26,350 nt of DNA from NCBI GenBank assembly GCA_009704515.1, contig WLDZ01000003.1, positions 1 through 26,350 of the forward strand, in the 5' to 3' direction. The translations under genes and the position numbers were made by a program. This document shows positions 1 to 7,428 of the stretch, in pieces. The stretch comes from Actinomycetota bacterium. GTDB lineage: Bacteria > Actinomycetota > Actinomycetes > Nanopelagicales > Nanopelagicaceae. The notes under the pieces were generated by a model. That model did no database searches, was not told the origin of the DNA, and was given only the letters and a program-made list of their open reading frames with translations. Within the stretch, counting starts at the first letter, position 1; each line of letters begins with the position of its first letter.

Positions 1-245
1 GCATCGCTATGGGGTTTGCCAGTCTCTAGTGTGACCAGATCCGAAAGATGATCTATCTCTTTCAGAATCGCATCGCTATAGGCCAATAAGATTTTGCGGC
101 GGTTACGAAATCCCAACGCAGACCAACGCTCAAATGCATCATATGCAATTGTTGTGGCCTCATACACCTGCGCAGTACTAGTGATTGGATATGTTGCAAT
201 TACATCACCTGTCACAGGATTCAAGGATTGAAAGGTTTTTGCCAT
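1..245 (-). CDS. NAD(P)-dependent aldehyde dehydrogenase, N-terminal part
   Basis: The reverse strand from the ATG at 245 reads 81 codons without a stop and runs off the left edge. The protein starts MAKTFQSLNPVTGDVIATYP, the usual opening of the ALDH superfamily (NP.TGEVI). It continues with the helical N-terminal part of the cofactor domain and the conserved E-T-G-K-P motif near residue 75. The catalytic Cys and Glu lie outside the window. Family members oxidise an aldehyde to a carboxylate with NAD(P)+ in the cytosol. The tone resembles succinate-semialdehyde dehydrogenases (GabD-like), but substrate cannot be assigned from 81 residues. It is divergent from the alpha/beta hydrolase at 269 with only 23 bp between the two starts, and it seems to be leaderless. 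Family confidence is high; subfamily is a guess. Confidence 0.88.
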   Translation of the reverse strand, partial: MAKTFQSLNPVTGDVIATYPITSTAQVYEATTIAYDAFERWSALGFRNRRKILLAYSDAILKEIDHLSDLVTLETGKPHSD

Positions 246-268
246 AGCGAAAGAGTAGACTGGGGAAC
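246..268. promoter_or_regulatory. Overlapping divergent leaderless promoters
   Basis: The 23-bp gap holds TAGACT on the + strand (256-261), 7 nt before the ATG at 269, and TACTCT on the - strand (257 to 252), 6 nt before the ATG at 245. Both fit the actinobacterial TANNNT -10 box, at the distance that puts transcription start on the A of the start codon. The two boxes share the TA at 256-257. Neither gene has room for a normal ribosome binding site. The promoter assignment is inferred from spacing and motif. Confidence 0.6.
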
Positions 269-979
269 ATGTCGGAACCAATCCGCCCCAGCACAATCCT
301 GCCGGCAATTCGCACTCCGTTTGTATTGCAGACGGCAGATGGGCAGAGCCTCATTGGTGAAGTAAGCGCTCCGCTTGATAATCCAACAGCGGCAATCCTC
401 TGCTTCCACCCCAACCCTACGGGGGGAGGAATGATGGATAGCCATATCTATAAAAAGGCTGCTTATCGCTTACCTGCCATGGCGGGGATCACCGTCGTTC
501 GCTTCAATACTCGCGGCACAACTAGTGATGCTGGAACAAGCACAGGTACTTATGGTGATGGAGTATCGGAGAAGTTTGATGTACAAGCATCTATTGATTA
601 CTGCTTTGATACTTTGAAGTTAACGAAGGTATGGATTCTTGGCTGGTCTTTCGGAACTGAGATTGCACTGGCACACGCACGCGATCCTCGAATCGCAGGG
701 CTGATTTTGCTGAGCCCGCCTTTACAAAAAGTGAGTGAGAGCGATCTTCTCTTTTGGGCCAATGATGGAAGACCTATTACTGCATTAATCCCAGAACATG
801 ATGATTACTTAAAGCCGGCAGAAGCTCGCGAGAGATTTGCCGTGATTCCACAGATTGATTTGATTGCAGTCGATGGCGCTAAGCATCTTTGGGTGGGAGA
901 ACCATCTGTGAATCGAGTGCTAACCGAAATTACAAAGATTGTTGCCCCTAATCGCTTGCCATTGCCAGTAGAAATTTAA
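269..979 (+). CDS. Alpha/beta hydrolase (COG2945-like)
   Basis: A 236-residue soluble protein with the alpha/beta-hydrolase layout. An oxyanion-loop motif HPNPTGGGMMD lies at 47-57, close to the HPHP..GG.MD motif of COG2945 hydrolases. The strand ending in VVRFNTRG is at 76-83. The nucleophile elbow GWSFG is at 125-129 with Ser127. An acidic residue is found in EHDD (Asp178 or Asp179), and the catalytic His is His206 in AKHLW. There is no signal peptide, so it should be cytosolic; it is likely an esterase, thioesterase or peptidase-like enzyme of unknown substrate. The ATG at 269 is chosen because a TANNNT box sits 7 nt before it. It converges with the AI-2E gene, and its end lies in a 15-bp tandem repeat. 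Confidence 0.85.
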   Translation: MSEPIRPSTILPAIRTPFVLQTADGQSLIGEVSAPLDNPTAAILCFHPNPTGGGMMDSHIYKKAAYRLPAMAGITVVRFNTRGTTSDAGTSTGTYGDGVSEKFDVQASIDYCFDTLKLTKVWILGWSFGTEIALAHARDPRIAGLILLSPPLQKVSESDLLFWANDGRPITALIPEHDDYLKPAEARERFAVIPQIDLIAVDGAKHLWVGEPSVNRVLTEITKIVAPNRLPLPVEI

Positions 980-1009
980 CCAGTAGAAATTTAACCAGTA
1001 GAAATTTAG
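965..1009. repeat. Three tandem 15-bp copies at converging gene ends
   Basis: The unit CCAGTAGAAATTTAA occurs three times back to back (965-979, 980-994, 995-1009; the last copy ends in G). The first copy encodes the final residues P-V-E-I and the TAA stop of the hydrolase. The third copy carries the TAA stop of the AI-2E gene on the other strand. Because the unit contains TTAA, copies 1 and 2 carry a TAA on both strands, and copy 3 ends in TAG on + and TAA on -. The array therefore places repeated stop codons in the relevant frame of both genes. Confidence 0.9.
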
Positions 1010-2133
1010 TTCTGTTCAGAGCGAGGGAAGACTACTTCTTCAAGAATAAGAATGATCGAAGCAGCTACTGGGACTGCTAACAATCCACCCACTAAGCCCA
1101 AAAGTGATGTGCCAATTAGCGCAGCAATAATTGTTACAGCACCTGGCAAGGAGAGTGTGTGTTTCATGATTCGTGGGGTCAAGACGTAATTCTCTACCTG
1201 TACATAGAGAACGTAGGTGATAAATCCAATTATGCCAATTGAGACAGATTGAGTTGCAGCAATAATTGTAAATATTGCGCTTCCAATGAAATGACCAATC
1301 AGAGGCACAAGTCCGCAGACAAAGATAATGATTCCGATTGCAACTGGAGATGGCATTCCCAGAATGGCGGCAAGAATAGTCATAAAGCTGGCAGCTAAGA
1401 ATGAGATGAGTATCTGGCTGCCCACAAAAGCACCGACTCGAGAAATGATTGCATCTGTTAATAGCGCCACTCGTGGACGACGTGATGCTGGTACCAACTT
1501 AAGGCCAATTTTTGTCATCTCTGGAAGCGAGACAATAAAGTAGAGAGTAAGAACCAGGATTGTTAGCCCAGTAAATGTTCCTGAGAGAACAGTCTTTCCA
1601 ACACCGATGACTCCGCCGAATGCCGTTATCAACAGCGTTCCATCAGAAGTCAGGCTTTCAACTTTATTCTGTATCGCATCGATAAATGCATAATTATCAT
1701 TGAGTTGTGCAACTGTTGGATTTGATTTGAGATCCTGCAGTAGCGATGGTGCAATATTTATAAGGTGAGCGCTCTGTGTTACAAGCGGTGGAAGAGCGAG
1801 AGCTAGAAAGAGCCCAACAAAAGTAAGTACAAGAAAGAAGATAATCGTGACTGCAGTTCCACGCGAAATTCCGCGACGACGGATTGCTTCGACCGCTGGA
1901 TTAAGTCCGGTAGCTAAGAAGAGAGCGACCAAGATAATGACGAAGACTTGGCTGGCACTGGCTAGTGCTCGCAATAAGACAAATGCAGAGAGAGCGCCAA
2001 GAGTGGCGATAAAACCGAAATAGAAGGGATTACTTCTATCGATTGGGGCTCCCGCATCTCCATATCCAGGAGTGAGAGGAACCTCTCGTCGATTTCGCTT
2101 TATCCGGGGAGTGATTCGCTCATTAAATGCCAT
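1006..2133 (-). CDS. AI-2E family (PerM-like) membrane protein
   Basis: A 375-residue integral membrane protein of the AI-2E/YdiK/PerM family (UPF0118). After a basic N-terminal tail (RIKRNRREV) come two adjacent membrane segments, a third segment, a long extracytoplasmic stretch rich in polar residues, and a cluster of hydrophobic segments. The late part has the family signature region CGLVPLIGHFIG and the V-E-N-Y-V-L-TPRIM motif before the last segments. Members have been proposed to export AI-2 or other small molecules or to act as Na+/H+ antiporters; the substrate here is unknown. The frame opens at 2181, but I start at 2133 because a TACAAT box lies 5 nt upstream and the longer version would overlap the divergent gene at 2165. 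Confidence 0.87.
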   Translation of the reverse strand: MAFNERITPRIKRNRREVPLTPGYGDAGAPIDRSNPFYFGFIATLGALSAFVLLRALASASQVFVIILVALFLATGLNPAVEAIRRRGISRGTAVTIIFFLVLTFVGLFLALALPPLVTQSAHLINIAPSLLQDLKSNPTVAQLNDNYAFIDAIQNKVESLTSDGTLLITAFGGVIGVGKTVLSGTFTGLTILVLTLYFIVSLPEMTKIGLKLVPASRRPRVALLTDAIISRVGAFVGSQILISFLAASFMTILAAILGMPSPVAIGIIIFVCGLVPLIGHFIGSAIFTIIAATQSVSIGIIGFITYVLYVQVENYVLTPRIMKHTLSLPGAVTIIAALIGTSLLGLVGGLLAVPVAASIILILEEVVFPRSEQN

Positions 2134-2164
2134 AGTTAATTGTAAGGTGCGAGAGAATAGGTTT
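2134..2164. promoter_or_regulatory. Divergent promoter region, AI-2E gene / DUF4032 operon
   Basis: The 31-bp gap contains TACAAT on the - strand (2144 to 2139), 5 nt before the AI-2E ATG, and TAAGGT on the + strand (2143-2148), 16 nt before the DUF4032 ATG. The two hexamers share the TA at 2143-2144. The - side would be almost leaderless. The + side would give a leader of roughly ten bases containing GAGAGA as a weak ribosome site. Assignment rests on motif and spacing only. Confidence 0.45.
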
Positions 2165-3412
2165 ATGGCTTTACGAATCACTGGTGTTGGCGAGGAGATC
2201 GCAGCCGTCGCAGGCCTACCCTGGAACCAAAGCCTTGAACTCTGGCCCGAAGACCCAGCATTGGCTGAAAAGCGCGGAATCTCCCGCCACGTGGTCCGTC
2301 TGGTGCGCTCAACTGATGATCCTGAATCTGAAGTCTATGCAGTCAAAGAGACGGTCTCTGAATTCGCTAATCGAGAGTACAAAATCTTGCGCGAGCTCAA
2401 ACAGCTCGATGCGCCAACCGTGCAATCAGTTGCAGTAATTGAGGGACGCACGGATGATGATGGAGAAGAGCTCCCATGTGCCTTGGTAACTCGCTTCCTT
2501 CCTTACTCATTGCCTTACCGCGTTCTCTTGAGCGGAAAAGATGTCACGGCAGAAGATGTAACTCTTATGGCAAATGCGCTCGCTCTCTTATTGGTTCGCC
2601 TTCATTTACTTGGTTTCTGGTGGGGCGATTGCTCACTCTCCAATACGCTCTTTCGTCGTGATGCTGAAGGATTTGCTGCATATCTTGTTGATGCGGAAAC
2701 CGGAGAATTTCAAAAAACTTTGAGCGATGGACAGCGCGAGCATGATTTAGAGATTGCGCACTTCAACGTTGCAGCAGAGCTCGAAGACTTAGCGCTCTCT
2801 GGCCTTCTCTATCCGGGCATGGATCCAATCAGAGCAAGTACCGCTCTCATTAAGCGATATCACCGATTGTGGTCAGCGCTGAAGGAACGCCAGGTACTTG
2901 ACCCTAAAGATCGTCATGCGGTCGAGCGCGCTATGCGTCAATTGCATGACTTGGGATTTGCGGTAGAAGAAGTCTCTGTCTTGATGGAAGATTCAGATGA
3001 GAAGGTTGGCAAACTTTATTTCCAACCGAAACTTGTTGCTGCTGGCTATCACAAGAATAGATTGCGCGAGTTGATGGGTCTTGAAACCGAAGAGTTACAG
3101 GCAAAGCGCCTACTTGCATCTTTCGATCGGTACCGTGGGCGAGAGAGTTCACCCAAGTCACCCCTACATGAATCTGCTCGCCGATGGTTAGAGGAAGTTT
3201 TTCATCCAACTGTTGCTTTGATTCCACCAGAGCTAGCAGGCCGTATTGAACTTGCTCAATTTTTCCATGAAGCCTTAGAACATCGTTGGTATCTCAGCGA
3301 GAAGGCCGGTCACGATGTAGGCTTAGAGTTCGCTGCACGTTCTTACGTCAGCAATATTTTGCCCTTTCGCCGAGATTCCGGTGTTGATGTAAAGAGTGTG
3401 GAGGTGGGTTAA
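2165..3412 (+). CDS. DUF4032 protein with kinase-like fold
   Basis: A 415-residue cytosolic protein of the actinobacterial DUF4032 family. The first half carries what looks like a protein-kinase/LPS-kinase core. Lys61 in YAVKET could be the ATP lysine and Glu71 in NREY its partner. GDCSLSN (154-160) resembles a catalytic loop with Asp155 and Asn160, and Asp176 in LVDAETGEF sits where the metal-binding DFG Asp would be. The C-terminal half is charged and helical and corresponds to the DUF4032 part. The ATG at 2165 is preferred over the frame opening at 2072, which would run into the divergent gene. It is followed with a 1-nt overlap by a thioredoxin-fold/TPR gene. Kinase activity is inference; the substrate is unknown. 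Confidence 0.85.
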   Translation: MALRITGVGEEIAAVAGLPWNQSLELWPEDPALAEKRGISRHVVRLVRSTDDPESEVYAVKETVSEFANREYKILRELKQLDAPTVQSVAVIEGRTDDDGEELPCALVTRFLPYSLPYRVLLSGKDVTAEDVTLMANALALLLVRLHLLGFWWGDCSLSNTLFRRDAEGFAAYLVDAETGEFQKTLSDGQREHDLEIAHFNVAAELEDLALSGLLYPGMDPIRASTALIKRYHRLWSALKERQVLDPKDRHAVERAMRQLHDLGFAVEEVSVLMEDSDEKVGKLYFQPKLVAAGYHKNRLRELMGLETEELQAKRLLASFDRYRGRESSPKSPLHESARRWLEEVFHPTVALIPPELAGRIELAQFFHEALEHRWYLSEKAGHDVGLEFAARSYVSNILPFRRDSGVDVKSVEVG

Positions 3413-4272
3413 TGACTCTGCCACCTAACTTTGGGCGAGCATACGATTTAAGCTCCTTGGGAAAACCAGCGGCAGATACTGCTACACCGCTACCGGGCCA
3501 AGAAGTTACAGCTCAGAATCTCACAACTGAATTTTTACCATTATCAGCGACCAAACCTGTCGTAGTTATTTGTTGGTCTGCCAGATCTCCTGAATCCGTT
3601 GCGATGGTCCGTACTTTAGGAAAGTTAGAGCAAGTAGATAAAGGTGCATGGGTTTTAGCTCATGTGGATATTGATGCTCAACCACAAGTTGCGCAGGCAC
3701 TTCAAACTAGAACAATCCCGTACGGCTTAGTTTTCATTGCAGAACAGCCGATTCCATTTTTAGAGCAAGTACTTACCGAAACCCAGTTGCGAGAAGTTTT
3801 AATAAAGATTATGACTGTCGCTGCGCAGCAAGGTATTGGCAGCGCACCAGTAGATATAGCAGAGCCAGAAGAAGATGAGGCGCTAGCCGCAATTGATCGT
3901 GGGGATTATGTAGAAGCGGAGCGACTTTATACGGCGTTATTACAGCGCAAACCTTCGGATGCCTATGCCAAAGTTGGTTTGGCCCAAGTCCAACTCCTTA
4001 TTCGCACGCAAGGTTTAGATAGCCAAGCTGTTGTAAAGGCTGCGCAAGATTCTCCAAATGATTTAGAGTTACAGATGCAGTGTGCTGATGTAGAGATAGT
4101 TATTGGTGAGCTAGAAAAAGGTTTTAATAGATTGTTGCAACTCATTGCCTCATCATCTGGCGACGCCCAAAAGGTTGCGAAGGAGCGTCTCATTACACTT
4201 TTTGCTCTTGTCGATTCTGCCGATCCACGTGTGATAAAAGCGCGTGCTGCACTAGCGAATGCGCTCTTCTGA
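3412..4272 (+). CDS. Thioredoxin-fold/TPR protein, CnoX (YbbN)-like
   Basis: A 286-residue soluble protein with an N-terminal thioredoxin fold (about 30-135) and a C-terminal TPR-like helical part (about 148-286), the architecture of YbbN/CnoX co-chaperones and of the mycobacterial thioredoxin-like Rv1324. The place of WCGPC reads CWSARS (54-59), so the CXXC pair is absent and disulfide reductase chemistry is unlikely. The cis-Pro loop T-I-P-Y (101-104) is kept. A holdase or scaffold role, handing substrates to chaperones, is the best guess from family knowledge. The start is clear: GGAGGTG lies just before an ATG that overlaps the upstream TAA by one base, so it is translationally coupled to DUF4032 and, through a TGATG overlap, to the MFS gene. 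Confidence 0.85.
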   Translation: MTLPPNFGRAYDLSSLGKPAADTATPLPGQEVTAQNLTTEFLPLSATKPVVVICWSARSPESVAMVRTLGKLEQVDKGAWVLAHVDIDAQPQVAQALQTRTIPYGLVFIAEQPIPFLEQVLTETQLREVLIKIMTVAAQQGIGSAPVDIAEPEEDEALAAIDRGDYVEAERLYTALLQRKPSDAYAKVGLAQVQLLIRTQGLDSQAVVKAAQDSPNDLELQMQCADVEIVIGELEKGFNRLLQLIASSSGDAQKVAKERLITLFALVDSADPRVIKARAALANALF

Positions 4273-5498
4273 TGTCAGATATTCCGAAGATCACTCCGAA
4301 GATGACTCCTCAGAAAGAAGAGCGAATTCTTCACATTCTCTTCTTTTTATTTGGTTTTGGAATCATGGCATGGGTGCCACGCTTTCCTGAAGTAAAGGCC
4401 AATTTAGGCCTCAGCAATGGTGCCTTCGGCACACTACTCACAACGGGTTCTATTGGAGCATTTATTGGATTGCTCACGGTGGGCCATATAGTGCATAAAG
4501 TTGGTGTCTTTAAAGTTTCTATCGCAAGTACCTTGCTTTTATATGGAACATTTATTTCTGTAGTCCATGTAAAGAGTCCGCTGATCTTTGCATTTTGCAA
4601 TGTCGTTATTGCATTTGCAGTGACCGCCCAACATGTTGCTTTTAATACTCAAGCATTTGAGGTTCAAGAAAAAGTAGGTGGTCACATAGTTACGAGCTCG
4701 GCCGGTTATTGGAGCTCAGGAGCACTGGTCACTGCTGGCGTCTCTGGAATTATGGTTGGCAAAGTTGGACTTGCTTTACATATCGATGTGATTTCAATTC
4801 TCACTGCAACGGTCACCATTTACTTGCTGCTAAAGCTAAATCCAGTCTTAGTAAAGGCAAATACACATCCTGAGACCGACTACAAAATCAAAGACATCTT
4901 TACCTCCTTCTATATCGACTGGCCAGCTAGTCTAGGAATAGCTGCTGTTCTCTCTATGGAGTTCGCTGTTGGTGACTGGGCAACAATCTTTACAAAAGAG
5001 CGGCTAGGAATTGATTCTGGACTTAGCGCAGCCCCTTATATTGCCTTTACCTTCTTTATCATTCTAGGTAGGTTGAAGATTCATACGTTACTAGGCGAGC
5101 ATTCAGTAGTTCGCCTCTCTAGAATCTCAGTATTTTCATCTGGAGCGATTTTTATGGTTTTGATTACAATCGCAACCCATTTACCGGTAAGTGCAAAATG
5201 GGTCTCTTTCGCACTCTTTGTTCTTGCCTTCTCCGTAGCTGGTTTGGGTACATCATTTGTTGCTCCTAACTTTTCCAAGGCTGCGGTTCGCCGTTCTCCG
5301 AATCCAAGTTCAGTTGTTGTGGGGCAATTTGGAGTGATGAATAATCTCTTTGGTACAGCCTTTAAATGGGTAATCGCAGGAGTTATTGCAATGACTGGAT
5401 CAGTCGCTCTCGCATTTATGATTCCGGCGGTCCTGATGATTGTTTCAGGTTATTTCACCTATGTAATGGATGAAACTAAGCCTTCTCAAACCAAATAG
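4272..5498 (+). CDS. MFS transporter, YbjJ-like
   Basis: A 408-residue protein with about twelve membrane segments and the major facilitator layout. The N-terminal segment ([19 protein letters not shown]) resembles YbjJ-type MFS proteins, in which M-x-W-x-x-R-x-P follows the first helix. The loop between helices 2 and 3 has the motif-A-like GHIVHKVG. A cytoplasmic loop around residue 200 ([10 protein letters not shown]) splits the two six-helix halves. The substrate is unknown. The ATG overlaps the upstream TGA by one base, so it is the last gene of a three-gene operon. Its 3' end overlaps the end of the opposing glgB by 23 bp, with no terminator hairpin between them. Confidence 0.85.
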   Translation: MSDIPKITPKMTPQKEERILHILFFLFGFGIMAWVPRFPEVKANLGLSNGAFGTLLTTGSIGAFIGLLTVGHIVHKVGVFKVSIASTLLLYGTFISVVHVKSPLIFAFCNVVIAFAVTAQHVAFNTQAFEVQEKVGGHIVTSSAGYWSSGALVTAGVSGIMVGKVGLALHIDVISILTATVTIYLLLKLNPVLVKANTHPETDYKIKDIFTSFYIDWPASLGIAAVLSMEFAVGDWATIFTKERLGIDSGLSAAPYIAFTFFIILGRLKIHTLLGEHSVVRLSRISVFSSGAIFMVLITIATHLPVSAKWVSFALFVLAFSVAGLGTSFVAPNFSKAAVRRSPNPSSVVVGQFGVMNNLFGTAFKWVIAGVIAMTGSVALAFMIPAVLMIVSGYFTYVMDETKPSQTK

Positions 5499-7416
5499 TT
5501 GCCAAAGGCGGCACTCGCAGAGTCGTATAGAGATCGGTATCGACATCGACAGCAAATGAGTGATTAGTGATTCCGCTTCCACCATATTTCAAATCATCGG
5601 TGTTGAGCACTTCTCGCCAGACTCCTGCAACAGGCATACGGATTGAGTAAAACTCTTGTGGCACAGGAGAGAAGTTTGTAATCGAGACCAGCGGAGTCGC
5701 ATCATCTGACCAACGTGCAAAGGCAAGAATATTGCTGGCAGCATCATCTCCAACAATCCAAGAGAAACCTTCAGGGCTTACATCTTTCTCCCAGAGCGCA
5801 GGGCGAGATTTGTATTCAGCATTAATATCTGCCAGCGCTGATTGAACTCCGGTATGTTCAGCAAATTCTGTGAGATGCCACTGCAAGCCAGCCTCTTGGC
5901 TCCACTCATCATTCTGCGCAAACTCTTGCCCCATGAAGAGAAGCTTCTTGCCAGGGTGAGCCCACATGAAACCGTAGAGAGCGCGCAAGGTAGCTAGTTT
6001 CTGCCAGCGATCACCTGGAAATTTATTTACAAGCGAGCCTTTTCCGTGAACAACTTCGTCGTGAGAGAGCGGCAACATAAAGTTTTCAGACCAGGCGTAG
6101 AGAATTGAAAAAGTTATTTCATTATGGTGATACACGCGATGGACGGGTTCATGGCTTAAGTACTCGAGAGTGTCATGCATCCAGCCCATATTCCATTTGA
6201 AGCCGAATCCAAGACCATCACTTGAGGTATCTCTTGTTACGCCAGGCCATGCCGTCGATTCTTCAGCAATCATCATGATGCCGGGATGTTCTCTATAGGC
6301 AGTTGAAGTTGCTTCTTGTAAGAGTTTTACCGCTTCAAGATTTTCACGACCACCAAATTTATTTGGAAGCCATTCTCCTTCTTCACGGGAATAATCCAAA
6401 TAAAGCATCGATGCCACAGCATCAACGCGTAATCCGTCGATGTGAAATTCTTCTAGCCAATAGAGAGCGCTAGCTACAAGAAAGTTGCGGACCTCATTGC
6501 GGCCAAAATTAAAGATGAGAGTTCCCCAATCAGGATGTTCGCCCAATCGTGGATCTTCGTGTTCATACAAAGCCGAGCCATCAAAGCGCGCTAGCGCCCA
6601 TTCATCTTTAGGAAAATGCGCAGGGACCCAATCGAGAATTACTCCAATACCTGCTTGATGAAGGCTGTCGACAAGAAACCTCAGCTCGTCAGGTGAACCA
6701 AATCGAGCAGTTGGAGCAAAGAAAGAAGTTACTTGATATCCCCATGACGGACCATATGGATGTTCAGTGACCGGTAAGAACTCAACATGAGTAAATCCAT
6801 TGATAGTCACATAATCCACAAGTTCTGTAGCTAGTTGAAGATAAGTCAGGCCGGGTTTCCATGAACCAAGATGTACTTCATAAACAGAGATTGGTGAGCG
6901 CCAAGGTTGAAAATTGGCTCGCGCCTTCATCCAATCCTTATCGTTCCAGAGATAGTTACTCTCATTAACGATTGAAGCGGTCAGCGGTGGACATTCAGTT
7001 TGGCGAGCAAGAGGATCTGCGTGATCTACCCATCGGCCATCTTTGCCACAGACTGCAAATTTGTAGCGAGTTCCGGTGCCGCAATCTGCGATAAAGATTT
7101 CCCAGATTCCTGAAACGCCCTGACGCACCATGGGATGAGTATTTTTATCCCAAAAATTATTGTCACTTATGAGACTCACTGCTTGCGCATTTGGAGCCCA
7201 GACTGAGAATGCGGTCCCAAGTAGCGCACCTTCGTTATCTCGGAGAATATGTGCCCCGAGGGCTTCCCATAACTTTTCATGGCGACCCTCATTGATGAGA
7301 TGAAAATCTAGTTCGCCTAAAGTTGAATGTGGATTTATAAATGTTGAACTACCAACGATGGAGGTTTGAGAGCTATGAGAAGTCTTTCTCTGTAACAGAC
7401 GTGAGAGAAAAGACAT
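5476..7416 (-). CDS. glgB: 1,4-alpha-glucan branching enzyme GlgB
   Basis: A 646-residue GH13 enzyme that cuts an alpha-1,4 glucan and transfers the piece to form an alpha-1,6 branch. An N-terminal CBM48-like domain (about 55-150; [11 protein letters not shown]) leads into the TIM barrel (about 175-530). The catalytic triad is visible: nucleophile Asp332 in [12 protein letters not shown], acid/base Glu385 in MIAEES, and Asp453 in [19 protein letters not shown] and the C-terminal beta domain are also present, and the length is normal for a form without the extra N1 domain. It follows glgE by 9 nt with no ribosome site, but TAGACT (formed on the glgE stop codon) sits 6 nt before the ATG, so a second, leaderless transcript is likely besides operon read-through. 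It supplies branched glucan to the GlgE pathway. Confidence 0.97.
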   Translation of the reverse strand: MSFLSRLLQRKTSHSSQTSIVGSSTFINPHSTLGELDFHLINEGRHEKLWEALGAHILRDNEGALLGTAFSVWAPNAQAVSLISDNNFWDKNTHPMVRQGVSGIWEIFIADCGTGTRYKFAVCGKDGRWVDHADPLARQTECPPLTASIVNESNYLWNDKDWMKARANFQPWRSPISVYEVHLGSWKPGLTYLQLATELVDYVTINGFTHVEFLPVTEHPYGPSWGYQVTSFFAPTARFGSPDELRFLVDSLHQAGIGVILDWVPAHFPKDEWALARFDGSALYEHEDPRLGEHPDWGTLIFNFGRNEVRNFLVASALYWLEEFHIDGLRVDAVASMLYLDYSREEGEWLPNKFGGRENLEAVKLLQEATSTAYREHPGIMMIAEESTAWPGVTRDTSSDGLGFGFKWNMGWMHDTLEYLSHEPVHRVYHHNEITFSILYAWSENFMLPLSHDEVVHGKGSLVNKFPGDRWQKLATLRALYGFMWAHPGKKLLFMGQEFAQNDEWSQEAGLQWHLTEFAEHTGVQSALADINAEYKSRPALWEKDVSPEGFSWIVGDDAASNILAFARWSDDATPLVSITNFSPVPQEFYSIRMPVAGVWREVLNTDDLKYGGSGITNHSFAVDVDTDLYTTLRVPPLATIWFEKA

Positions 7417-7428
7417 GGAGAGAGTCTA
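7417..7428 (-). promoter_or_regulatory. Stop-codon -10 box, leaderless promoter of glgB
   Basis: On the - strand the glgE stop TAG (7428-7426) plus ACT forms TAGACT, followed by exactly 6 nt and the glgB ATG. The 9-nt gap is ACTCTCTCC, which contains no Shine-Dalgarno sequence. This matches the TANNNT-plus-6 pattern of leaderless starts elsewhere in the window. A -35 element was not identified. Confidence 0.5.

Noticed and set aside
5476..5498. Overlap of the MFS and glgB 3' ends as an antisense regulatory element
   Set aside because: A 23-bp convergent overlap is ordinary in compact genomes and no structure was seen in it.
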